9,437 nt of DNA from Brevibacillus sp. (GTDB lineage Bacteria; Bacillota; Bacilli; Brevibacillales; Brevibacillaceae), in the NCBI GenBank assembly GCA_029240815.1, contig JARDZO010000225.1, positions 1 through 9,437 of the forward strand, read 5' to 3'. Positions 1 to 6,173 of this stretch are shown in pieces. Each line of letters starts with the position of its first letter. The first letter of the stretch is position 1. Position numbers and translations under genes: made by a program. Under the pieces are notes generated by a model. The model saw only the letters and a list, made by a program, of their open reading frames with translations. It had not been told where the DNA came from and did not search any database.

Positions 1-63
1 TTCGGTGTGGAAGCGTGGCAACACGTGGAGCTGACGAATACTAATCGGTCGAGGACTTATCCA
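1..63 (+). rRNA. rrl: 23S ribosomal RNA, 3' end (partial)
   Basis: The first about 63 bases match the conserved 3' terminal part of bacterial 23S rRNA: a GTGTGG/CCACAC-like helix region, then GAGCTGACGAATACTAAT, CGGTCGAGGACTTATCC. The last bases (ACTTATCC) are the usual strand that pairs with the 5' end of the molecule, so the mature 3' end is placed at about 62-63; it may be off by a few bases. The 5' part lies outside the window. The gene is in the same direction as the sugar operon that follows. No 5S rRNA gene is seen downstream before the terminator at 114-164. Confidence 0.93.
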
Positions 64-113
64 CACTCTTAACAATCATGCAGATCCAGTTTTGAAGGTG
101 CGAGAAGCCATAG
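64..113 (+). other. rRNA operon trailer, no 5S rRNA visible
   Basis: This short stretch after 23S contains a CCAGTTTTGAAGGTGCGA segment of the kind common in rRNA spacers of bacilli. No 5S rRNA sequence (about 115 nt) fits between the 23S end and the terminator hairpin, so the transcript appears to end here. Confidence 0.6.
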
Positions 114-164
114 AGCTGCATTCGTGATTACTTATTTGACAAGTAATGACGAATGCAGCTTTTT
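114..164 (+). terminator. Strong intrinsic terminator of the rRNA operon
   Basis: A 47-nt stem-loop: AGCTGCATTCGT (114-125) pairs perfectly with ACGAATGCAGCT (149-160). Inside it, after one G/G mismatch (126/148), ATTACTT (127-133) pairs with AAGTAAT (141-147) around a 7-nt loop. That gives 19 Watson-Crick pairs in all. The stem runs directly into a T tract (160-164). Its position after 23S rRNA makes it the rRNA operon terminator, insulating the sugar operon from rRNA transcription. Confidence 0.9.
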
Positions 165-195
165 GCTTTGTCGGAAAAAGATAATTAACAGAATA

Positions 196-224
196 TTGAC
201 AAAAATAATAGGTGAGTGTATTTT
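196..224 (+). promoter_or_regulatory. Sigma-A promoter of the sugar operon
   Basis: A perfect -35 box TTGACA (196-201) is followed by a 17-bp spacer and a -10 box TATTTT (219-224). The transcription start is expected near 231, which falls inside the operator at 230-247. No comparable promoter is seen in the gaps further down the operon, so this one probably drives all six plus-strand genes. Confidence 0.8.
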
Positions 225-229
225 GTGAG

Positions 230-247
230 TAGGAAACCGTTTTCCTA
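230..247 (+). promoter_or_regulatory. LacI-family operator (cre-like) on the transcription start
   Basis: The 18-bp inverted repeat TAGGAAACCGTTTTCCTA has a central CG and 8 of 9 base pairs symmetric. This is the form bound by LacI/CcpA-type regulators. It starts 6 bp after the -10 box, so bound protein would block initiation. The gene just downstream encodes a LacI-family protein, so autoregulation is the simplest reading. The core also resembles a CcpA cre site but lacks the outer T and A of the TG...CA ends. A near-identical perfect palindrome occurs at 3090-3105. Confidence 0.75.
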
Positions 248-250
248 ATA

Positions 251-265
251 AAGGGAAAGAGAGTG
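251..265 (+). promoter_or_regulatory. Ribosome binding region and out-of-frame GTG of the LacI gene
   Basis: AAGGGAAAGAGA (251-262) is a fair Shine-Dalgarno sequence ideally placed for the GTG at 263. That GTG is not in frame with the regulator: it reads about 27 codons and stops at 344-346. The DNA-binding domain is in the next frame, which opens at 267 after a TGA (264-266). A weaker GAGAGTGA (261-268 region) could serve a non-canonical ATA start at 273. This conflict decides how the regulator can be translated. Confidence 0.5.
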
Positions 266-272
266 AAAAATC

Positions 273-1277
273 ATAGCAGTTACCATAAAAGACATCGCGC
301 AGCTAGCAAACGTATCGATTGCAACCGTCTCCCGGGTATTGAATAATTCCAAGCCAGTTCGTCCTGAATTGCGGGAAAAGGTAATGAAAGTGGTAGAAGA
401 AACAGGCTTTCAACCAAACGCGATCGCAAGGAGCTTGGTCAGTAAGGAAACCCGCATTATCGGGGTCATGATTCCTGATATCTCCAATAACTTTTACTCC
501 AATCTTCTCTATGGCATCGACAGCGTCATTAGTGAATTTGATTACAGCATGTTTTTGGCGATATCAGATGAAGCTGTCGAAAAAGAACTGAAGTATTTAC
601 GGTTGTTTAAAGAAAAGCAGATTGATGGAGTCATTCTGGCGAGCATCCATTTTCTTGAGGGAAACATCCAGTCTTTGCATGAGATTCATGTTCCCTTGGT
701 AGTGACAGGCCACGATCTGCATGGCTATCAGATACCGACTGTCAACGTCAATAACGTGCAAGCATCCTACGACGCCACTGCTTATCTGATTTCCATGGGT
801 CATCGTCGCATTGCTTGTGTATCGGGCCCCCTGTGGGATCCACCATGCGGATTGGATCGGATGGGCGGTTACCGAAAAGCGATGAGAGCACACGGGTTAC
901 CCATTCCAGAAGGCTTTGTCGCAGAAGGTGATTTCACAGCCAAGAGCGGTTATGAAGCGGTGAAGCGGATTTTCGAGGAAAAGGAGCGTCCGACCGCCAT
1001 TTTTGTCGCGACAGATTTGATGGCAGTGGGGGTTTTGAACTACTTGCACGACGAAGGAATTCGCGTACCTGATGATGTTTCCGTCATGGGATTTGACAAT
1101 CTGGAGATCGCTTCACTAACAAGACCTATGCTCAGTACGGTTCACAATGACCCTTACATGTACGGTCGCGCAGCAGGAGAGCAGCTCCTCAAACAGCTGC
1201 GAAATGAGCCGATAGAAAGAATGAGCACGGTCCCGCATGATCTCGTCATTCGGCAATCCGTAAAGGCAGTACTCTAA
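273..1277 (+). CDS. LacI-family sugar-responsive transcriptional repressor (start codon non-canonical or frameshifted)
   Basis: Probable repressor of this operon. With the start set at ATA 273 the protein has 334 residues, normal for the family. The N-terminal helix-turn-helix is complete (VTIKDIAQLANVSIATVSRV, about residues 3-22), followed by the hinge helix PNAIARSL with the conserved minor-groove leucine (about 48-55). The ligand domain starts near GVMIPDISNNFY and contains ATDLMAVG and GFDN, typical of sugar-binding periplasmic-protein-like domains. The recognition residues (IAT before VSR) are of the class that binds operators with a central CG, such as the one at 230-247. Oddity: there is no ATG, GTG, TTG or CTG in frame between the stop at 264-266 and TTG 339, and starting at 339 would delete the helix-turn-helix. 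Either AUA (273) or AUC (270) is used, or one base is inserted near the A5 run at 266-270 and the true start is GTG 263. The effector sugar is unknown. Confidence 0.85.
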   Translation: MAVTIKDIAQLANVSIATVSRVLNNSKPVRPELREKVMKVVEETGFQPNAIARSLVSKETRIIGVMIPDISNNFYSNLLYGIDSVISEFDYSMFLAISDEAVEKELKYLRLFKEKQIDGVILASIHFLEGNIQSLHEIHVPLVVTGHDLHGYQIPTVNVNNVQASYDATAYLISMGHRRIACVSGPLWDPPCGLDRMGGYRKAMRAHGLPIPEGFVAEGDFTAKSGYEAVKRIFEEKERPTAIFVATDLMAVGVLNYLHDEGIRVPDDVSVMGFDNLEIASLTRPMLSTVHNDPYMYGRAAGEQLLKQLRNEPIERMSTVPHDLVIRQSVKAVL

Positions 1278-1332
1278 AGGCATCTAGAATCCTGACATAG
1301 ATAGCGCTCACTTTAAAAAGGGGTGAAGAAGT

Positions 1333-2301
1333 GTGAGACTTGGCGTGTTTACAGTGTTATTCGGGGAAAAGACATTCGAGGAAATGTTGGATCATGTGCA
1401 GGCTGCAGGCTTGGAGGCCGTAGAAATCGGCACAGGAGGTTATCCTGGGAATGCCCATTGCAATCCGGATGAACTGTTGGAAAACCCGGAAAAACTGCGA
1501 GCCTACAAAAAGGCAGTGGACGATCGCGGCTTGGTGATCAGCGCGCTCAGCTGCCATGGGAACCCGTTGACGCCTGACAAATCATTTGCCCGCGAGTCCC
1601 ATGAGACCTTTCTCAAAAGCGTGCAGCTGGCAGAAAAGCTGGAAGTACCCGTCGTCAATTGCTTTTCCGGAACGGCAGGAGACCATGAAGGAGCTGTTTT
1701 CCCAAACTGGCCGGTGGCCCCCTGGCCCAATGAATACCGGGACGTTCTGACGTGGCAATGGGAGAACAAATTAATTCCTTACTGGAAGGAGTCGGCAGCC
1801 TATGCGGTTTCCCATCACGTGAAAGTGGCGCTGGAACTGCATGGAGGTTTTCTTGTCCACACGCCGGGAACATTGCTCAAGCTCCGTGAACAGGTCGGAG
1901 AAGGCATCGGCGCCAACTTTGACCCGAGCCACATGTGGTGGCAAGGAATCGATCCGGTAGCCGCGATCAAGATCCTGGGGAAAGAAAAAGCCATCTACCA
2001 TTTCCATGCGAAGGATACGTACATCGATCAGGATAAAGTCAACATGTACGGGCTGACCGATATGAATTCCTACGCCAATCTCAACGAACGCGCCTGGTAT
2101 TTCCGCACAGTTGGCTACGGACACGATCAGCAGACGTGGGCGAATATGATGAGTGCCTTGCGTATGAATGGCTACGATTACGTCGTCAGCATTGAACACG
2201 AGGATGCCATCATGTCCATCGAAGAAGGTTTCCAGCGGGCCGTTCACAATCTGCAACAGGTCATTTTGCGAGAACCCGTAAACAATCTGTGGTGGGTATA
2301 G
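1333..2301 (+). CDS. Sugar phosphate isomerase/epimerase family TIM-barrel protein (xylose isomerase-like)
   Basis: A 322-residue cytoplasmic enzyme of the AP-endonuclease-2/xylose-isomerase-like TIM-barrel superfamily, which isomerises, epimerises or eliminates on sugars and polyols using a divalent metal. The expected metal ligands are present in order: E168 in LELHGG, D197 and H200 in NFDPSHMWW, H225 in YHFHAKD and E288 in SIEHED. H75 in the ALSCHGNPL segment is also typical. Start is GTG 1333 with AAGGGGTG at about 1318-1325 as ribosome binding site. It lies 55 bp after the regulator gene with no terminator between, and 10 bp before the dehydrogenase gene, so the two enzymes are co-transcribed and probably act on the same sugar. 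IolE/IolI, tagatose epimerase-like and 3-keto-glycoside-acting enzymes share this fold, so the reaction and substrate cannot be named. Confidence 0.85.
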   Translation: MRLGVFTVLFGEKTFEEMLDHVQAAGLEAVEIGTGGYPGNAHCNPDELLENPEKLRAYKKAVDDRGLVISALSCHGNPLTPDKSFARESHETFLKSVQLAEKLEVPVVNCFSGTAGDHEGAVFPNWPVAPWPNEYRDVLTWQWENKLIPYWKESAAYAVSHHVKVALELHGGFLVHTPGTLLKLREQVGEGIGANFDPSHMWWQGIDPVAAIKILGKEKAIYHFHAKDTYIDQDKVNMYGLTDMNSYANLNERAWYFRTVGYGHDQQTWANMMSALRMNGYDYVVSIEHEDAIMSIEEGFQRAVHNLQQVILREPVNNLWWV

Positions 2302-2311
2302 GAGGGGGAGC

Positions 2312-3370
2312 ATGGCTACGAAACAAAAGTGGAACATCGGGATCATCGGAGCTGGCGGCATTTCCGAAGCACATCTGGAGGCAATCAAGGAAGAACCGAG
2401 AGCAGAGGTGGTCGCCATTGCAGACGTAGCGAGGGAAGTGGCATCAAATCGCGCGGCAAGGCATACGATTCCACAAGTCTTTTCGGACTTCCGAGAGCTG
2501 CTGGAGGTTTCAGATATCGATGCTGTGGTCATCTGCGTACCTAATTATTTACACGCGGAGACGGCCATGCAGGCACTCGCAGCAGGCAAACATACGTTGT
2601 GCGAAAAGCCGATGGCCATGAATGTACAGCAAGCCGAAGAAATGATCGAGGCAGCAAAGCAAGCGGACAAAATTCTGATGGTGGCACAAAATAATCGCTT
2701 TCGCAGTGATGCCCAATACGTAAAAAAACTGGTGGACGAAGGGAAGCTGGGGCAGATCTACCATGCCAAGACAGGGTGGGTCAGGAGAAACGGCATACCC
2801 GGCTGGGGTAGCTGGTTTACGCAAAAGGAACTAGCAGGCGGAGGTCCGCTGATCGACATCGGGGTACATATGCTCGACCTGACGTTGTGGCTGATGGACC
2901 ATCCGAAGCCCGTTTCTGTTCTGGGACAAACGTACGCGCAATTTGGCCCTCACAAAAAGGGACTGTCTGAGTGGGGACGACGGGATGAGAACGGTCACTT
3001 TGATGTGGAAGACATGGCCGTTGCGATGATTACTTTTGAAAACGGCTTGACGCTCACGTTGGATGCAAGTTGGGCATCTCATATCGAAAAGGAAAACGTT
3101 TTCCTAAACTTGTACGGAAAAGAGGGTGGTACGTCGCTCAATCTGATGGAAGATCGACTCACGTTGTATCAAGATTGGAACGGCACACCTGCCACCACGG
3201 AAATTGTACCAAGACGTGACAAAGAAAGAGTGCAGCTCTTCCACAATTTCATTGACTCCCTGGAAGGAACGGCAGCTCCACTTTGCACGCCGGAACAAGC
3301 CCTGTACATCAATCGTCTGATCGAGGCGATCTATGCCTCAGCGCAAGCGGGTGAGGCGGTCAGATTGTAA
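2312..3370 (+). CDS. Gfo/Idh/MocA-family NAD(P)-dependent sugar oxidoreductase
   Basis: A 352-residue cytoplasmic dehydrogenase that interconverts a sugar or polyol hydroxyl and a ketone. The N-terminal Rossmann fold shows NIGIIGAGGIS (residues 8-18). The family motif CEKPMAMN (97-104) carries the cofactor/substrate lysine K99, and the catalytic pair appears in GGPLIDIGVHMLDL with D182 and H186. Length is normal. ATG 2312 follows a very strong GGAGGGGG (2301-2308), whose first base is the last base of the preceding TAG stop. It is related to inositol dehydrogenases, glucose-fructose oxidoreductases and 3-keto-sugar-forming enzymes such as ThuB; which one is not decidable here. Odd feature: its coding sequence contains a perfect LacI-type operator palindrome at 3090-3105. 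Confidence 0.9.
   Translation: MATKQKWNIGIIGAGGISEAHLEAIKEEPRAEVVAIADVAREVASNRAARHTIPQVFSDFRELLEVSDIDAVVICVPNYLHAETAMQALAAGKHTLCEKPMAMNVQQAEEMIEAAKQADKILMVAQNNRFRSDAQYVKKLVDEGKLGQIYHAKTGWVRRNGIPGWGSWFTQKELAGGGPLIDIGVHMLDLTLWLMDHPKPVSVLGQTYAQFGPHKKGLSEWGRRDENGHFDVEDMAVAMITFENGLTLTLDASWASHIEKENVFLNLYGKEGGTSLNLMEDRLTLYQDWNGTPATTEIVPRRDKERVQLFHNFIDSLEGTAAPLCTPEQALYINRLIEAIYASAQAGEAVRL
3090..3105 (+). promoter_or_regulatory. Intragenic LacI-type operator palindrome
   Basis: AGGAAAACGTTTTCCT is a perfect 16-bp palindrome with central CG inside the dehydrogenase gene, encoding part of EKENVFLN. It matches the promoter operator at 230-247 (TAGGAAACCGTTTTCCTA) except for one base in the core, with the same flanking TA on the right side. 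Its symmetry exceeds that of the promoter operator. It may act as a transcription roadblock or auxiliary operator for the regulator encoded first in the operon, or as a cre-like site for CcpA. The sequence is clear; binding is inferred. Confidence 0.55.
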
Positions 3371-3372
3371 CG

Positions 3373-3394
3373 TTGTGAGGGGGTGTCTCCACAA
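3373..3394 (+). other. Small hairpin before the binding-protein gene
   Basis: TTGTG (3373-3377) pairs with CACAA (3390-3394), and after a bulged A, GGG (3379-3381) pairs with CTC (3387-3389) including one G-T wobble. There is no T tract, so it is not a terminator. It sits in the 66-bp gap before the lipoprotein gene. An alternative pairing TGAGG (3376-3380) with CCTCA (3402-3406) excludes the first. A role in RNA processing or 5' protection of the binding-protein message is possible but unsupported. Confidence 0.3.
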
Positions 3395-3436
3395 AAGAGG
3401 GCCTCATTCTCAAAATCAAATAAGGGGGTAAATTGA

Positions 3437-4771
3437 ATGAAAGTTTTGAAAGGGCTTACATCAGTTGGACTGACTTTTTCCATGCTGCTCTCCTTGGCGG
3501 CGTGTTCCAGCGCCCCACAGCAATCTGCACCCGCACAGCCTGCAGCACCTGCCAGTACAGAAGCACCTAAGCCCGAAGCGACACCTCCCGCAGCTGAAAA
3601 AGTCAAACTCGTATACGCCCGGGGAAAAGATTCAACAGAATCAACGAAGAAGTTGGTGGAGGCTTACACAGCGGCAAACCCTCACGTAGAAATCGAAGTG
3701 CGTGAAATGCCCTCAGACACCGGCCAAAGCCACGATCAATATGTCACCATGTTTAGCGCCCAATCCTCTGAAATCGATGTATTCGACCTCGATGTAATCT
3801 GGCCAGCCGAATTTGCCCAAGCAGGCTACCTCCTGCCGCTGGATCGGTTAATGGAGCAAGACGGAATCGACACAGGCAAGTACATCAAAGGGGCGATGGA
3901 CGCCGGAAACTTTGGTGGACAGCAGTGGACCATGCCGAAATTCATTGACGCCGGGCTCCTCTTTTACCGCAAGGACTTGGTAAAAGAAGCACCGAAAACG
4001 TGGGATGACCTGATTGCTCAGGCAAAAGCCCTGAATGGCAAAGAAGGCACGAAATTCGGCTACTTGATGCAAGCCAAACAGTATGAAGGTCTGGTGTGCA
4101 ACTTCGTAGAGTTCAGCGCATCCTACGGTGGGAAAATTCTCGATGAACAAGGGAACGTTGCAGTCAATAATCCGGGAACCATCAAAGGCTTGAATAAAAT
4201 GATCGAGATCGTCAAATCCGACTTCGTCCCGACAAACATCACGACCTTTACGGAAACTGAATCGCACACAACATTCCTCGAAGGCCAATCCCCCTTTGTT
4301 CGTAACTGGCCGTATCAATTCGCCATGGCACAGGATCAGACACAATCCAAAATCGTAGACAAAGTAGCCATCGCTCCACTGCCCGCAGGTGATGCTGGTT
4401 CCGCAGCAGCGCTCGGCGGCTGGATGGGTGGAATCAACAAGTTCACGAAGCATCCAAAAGAAGCATGGGAGTTCCTGAAGTTCATGACAGGTCCCGAAGG
4501 CCAAAAAATTTCAGCCGTACATGGAGGATTGGCACCTACTTACCTGCCTGCTTACGAAGACGCTGATGTGCAAAAGGCAAGCCCGCTGTTTGCCAACAAA
4601 GACTTTGTCGATGGCGTGAGCGCTGCCGTATCCCGACCCACCACTCCGATCTATCCGAAAATTTCCGAAGTCATCCAGATTGAAGTATCCAAAGCACTCG
4701 CGGGTCAGCAGACAGCCGAGCAAGCTGCGAAAAACATGGAGACCCAAATGAATGCGTTAATGAAAAAGTAA
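3437..4771 (+). CDS. Sugar ABC transporter substrate-binding lipoprotein (CUT1, family 1)
   Basis: A 444-residue solute-binding protein that captures a sugar outside the membrane and delivers it to the two permeases encoded next. The signal peptide MKVLKGLTSVGLTFSMLLS leads to the lipobox L20-A21-A22-C23, so C23 becomes the lipidated anchor. A flexible Ala/Pro/Ser/Gln linker (about 24-50) follows. The mature fold begins near KVKLVYARG. The segments DVFDLDVIWPAEFAQAGYL, MPKFIDAGLLFYRKDL and LGGWMGGINKFTKHPKEAW are typical of family 1 binding proteins for di- and oligosaccharides (trehalose/maltose-like and related). ATG 3437 is preceded by AAGGGGG (3422-3428). A stable hairpin lies just after the gene (4783-4816), a common arrangement that favours higher levels of binding protein than of permeases. 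The ligand is not identifiable. Confidence 0.92.
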   Translation: MKVLKGLTSVGLTFSMLLSLAACSSAPQQSAPAQPAAPASTEAPKPEATPPAAEKVKLVYARGKDSTESTKKLVEAYTAANPHVEIEVREMPSDTGQSHDQYVTMFSAQSSEIDVFDLDVIWPAEFAQAGYLLPLDRLMEQDGIDTGKYIKGAMDAGNFGGQQWTMPKFIDAGLLFYRKDLVKEAPKTWDDLIAQAKALNGKEGTKFGYLMQAKQYEGLVCNFVEFSASYGGKILDEQGNVAVNNPGTIKGLNKMIEIVKSDFVPTNITTFTETESHTTFLEGQSPFVRNWPYQFAMAQDQTQSKIVDKVAIAPLPAGDAGSAAALGGWMGGINKFTKHPKEAWEFLKFMTGPEGQKISAVHGGLAPTYLPAYEDADVQKASPLFANKDFVDGVSAAVSRPTTPIYPKISEVIQIEVSKALAGQQTAEQAAKNMETQMNALMKK

Positions 4772-4782
4772 GTGGAAAACAC

Positions 4783-4816
4783 GTACTAGGATGGGTGCGA
4801 AAATCCATCCTAGTAC
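4783..4816 (+). other. Intercistronic stem-loop between binding-protein and permease genes
   Basis: GTACTAGGATGG (4783-4794) and CCATCCTAGTAC (4805-4816) form a perfect 12-bp stem with a 10-nt loop whose first and last bases (G, T) can add a wobble pair. No T tract follows (AACCTTTC), so it is unlikely to be an efficient terminator. The site between a binding-protein gene and its permease genes fits an RNA-stability or partial-attenuation element, as known for the malE-malF region of enteric bacteria. Confidence 0.7.
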
Positions 4817-4843
4817 AACCTTTCATGGGTTATCGACGGGAAA

Positions 4844-4860
4844 AAGGTGGTGAATGGATG
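4844..4860 (+). promoter_or_regulatory. Ribosome binding site deciding the first permease start
   Basis: AAGGTGGTGA (4844-4853) is a good Shine-Dalgarno match placed 4 bases before ATG 4858. The in-frame GTG at 4795 lies inside the loop of the hairpin at 4783-4816 and has no ribosome binding site, and the extra 21 residues it would add do not resemble a permease N-terminus. The start at 4858 gives MKRTSLSEKQMGYLLILPAI, the normal beginning of a CUT1 permease. Confidence 0.75.
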
Positions 4861-6159
4861 AAGCGAACATCTCTGTCTGAAAAGCAGATGGGCTATTTAC
4901 TGATTTTACCTGCCATTGTCATCATTCTCGTCATTGCCATTTGGCCTGTCATGCGTTCTTTTTGGATCAGTCTGCATGACATTCGACTTAACGACCCAAC
5001 GAAAACAGAGGTCCACAACTCTTATGGTCTGGATATGGAACGGTATGTCAGCACACTTCCCAACCTTCTCCGGTATTTGAAAAAAGAGGCCGACACTGCC
5101 AAAGGGAGCGTAAAGGATCAATTGCTGACTCTCAGACAGCAGGCTGAACAAATGAATGCTATGCTCAAGCAGACCGGCGAAATCGCCGCGAGATATCAAC
5201 AGATCGACCAACTTTTGCTGGAATTCAAGCCCGTTCCAAATGAGCTGAAATACGTAGAGTTGTCCAACGAGCAGATTGATTCTATCCGATCCACTCTGAA
5301 CACGATTGGTACGACCCTCAGTGATCTGGGAAAGCAGAAACAGCTGAGTAAGCCAGAGGGGGCTATGGGGGTGGTCCAAGGGATAACGGCGTCAGTCATC
5401 GAGCCAAACTACGTTGGCTTTGCCTACTATAAGCAATTTCTTACGGACAGTAGAATGTGGGGAGCTTTGTACAACACGTTGTTCTTTAGTGTCGTCTCGG
5501 TAGCGATAGAGCTAGTGCTCGGACTATGGATCGCTATGTTGATCAACAAGCAATTTATCGGACGTGGCCTGGTACGGGCGACGGTGTTGATTCCATGGGC
5601 GATTCCGACGGTCATCTCCGCCATGATGTGGAAGTACTTGTACGATGGACAAAACGGGATGGTCGCTCACTTGCTTGAGGTGACAGGGCTTGTTTCCGAT
5701 ATGGGAGTCCTCTTGACGACCAAAGCAGGCGCGATGTTTTCTGTCATAGTAGCGGACGTCTGGAAAACGACACCCTTCATGGCTTTGCTGTTGTTTGCCG
5801 GTCTGCAAACGATTCCCCACAGCCTGTATGAAGCGGCACAGGTGGATGGAGCGAGCCGGGCTCAGCAATTTTTCCGAATTACGCTGCCGATGCTCAAGTC
5901 GACCTTGTTGGTTTCCCTTTTGTTTCGTACGCTCGATGCGTTCCGTGTATTCGACCTGATTTACGCACTAACAGGAGGGGGTCCCGCGAATTCAACAGAA
6001 ACCATTTCCATTTTGGCTTATAAGACGATGTTCGCACAAATGAGCTTTGGAGAAGGCTCGGCACTCGCTGTCATTGTCTTTTTGTGTGTAGCGTTGATCT
6101 CGATCGGCTATATCAAAATCTTGGGCGCAGACTTACTGGGTGAAAGCGGCGGAAGGTAA
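4858..6159 (+). CDS. CUT1 sugar ABC transporter permease (MalF/ThuF-type) with a large extracytoplasmic helical insertion
   Basis: A 433-residue inner-membrane permease, well above the usual roughly 290-310 for this family. The first membrane helix is at about residues 12-30 (GYLLILPAIVIILVIAIWP). The remaining core resumes at NYVGFAYYKQFLTDSRMWGALYNT (from about 184). The cytoplasmic EAA loop that contacts the ATPase is YEAAQVDGASRAQQFFRITLP (about 324-344), followed by LTGGGPANST (371-380). Between the first helix and the core, residues about 46-183 form a polar segment rich in Lys, Glu, Gln and Leu that looks like long amphipathic helices, probably outside the membrane. This is the location of the P2 loop in enteric MalF, but the sequence looks different in character. 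It forms the heterodimeric channel with the next gene product, 14 bp downstream. Confidence 0.9.
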   Translation: MKRTSLSEKQMGYLLILPAIVIILVIAIWPVMRSFWISLHDIRLNDPTKTEVHNSYGLDMERYVSTLPNLLRYLKKEADTAKGSVKDQLLTLRQQAEQMNAMLKQTGEIAARYQQIDQLLLEFKPVPNELKYVELSNEQIDSIRSTLNTIGTTLSDLGKQKQLSKPEGAMGVVQGITASVIEPNYVGFAYYKQFLTDSRMWGALYNTLFFSVVSVAIELVLGLWIAMLINKQFIGRGLVRATVLIPWAIPTVISAMMWKYLYDGQNGMVAHLLEVTGLVSDMGVLLTTKAGAMFSVIVADVWKTTPFMALLLFAGLQTIPHSLYEAAQVDGASRAQQFFRITLPMLKSTLLVSLLFRTLDAFRVFDLIYALTGGGPANSTETISILAYKTMFAQMSFGEGSALAVIVFLCVALISIGYIKILGADLLGESGGR

Positions 6160-6173
6160 GGAGGGAGAATGAC

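Noticed and set aside
339..1277. TTG 339 as the true start of the LacI regulator
   Set aside because: It would remove the helix-turn-helix that is perfectly encoded just upstream in the same frame, and no ribosome binding site precedes it.
1292..1320. CTGACA and the AGCGCT palindrome between the regulator and isomerase genes as an internal promoter/operator
   Set aside because: No acceptable -10 box at 16-18 bp, and the palindrome is only 6 bp with poor symmetry outside; it does not match the operator at 230-247.
1771..2532. A 253-codon minus-strand open frame across the isomerase and dehydrogenase genes
   Set aside because: It lies antisense to two strongly recognisable enzymes, has no ribosome binding site or family resemblance, and its composition is that of a reverse-frame shadow.
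3848..4504. A 218-codon minus-strand open frame within the binding-protein gene
   Set aside because: It is fully antisense to a well-supported lipoprotein gene and shows no recognisable domain or start signals.
4795..4857. GTG 4795 as the start of the first permease
   Set aside because: It lies in the loop of a perfect hairpin, has no Shine-Dalgarno sequence, and adds 21 residues unlike a permease N-terminus; ATG 4858 is better supported.
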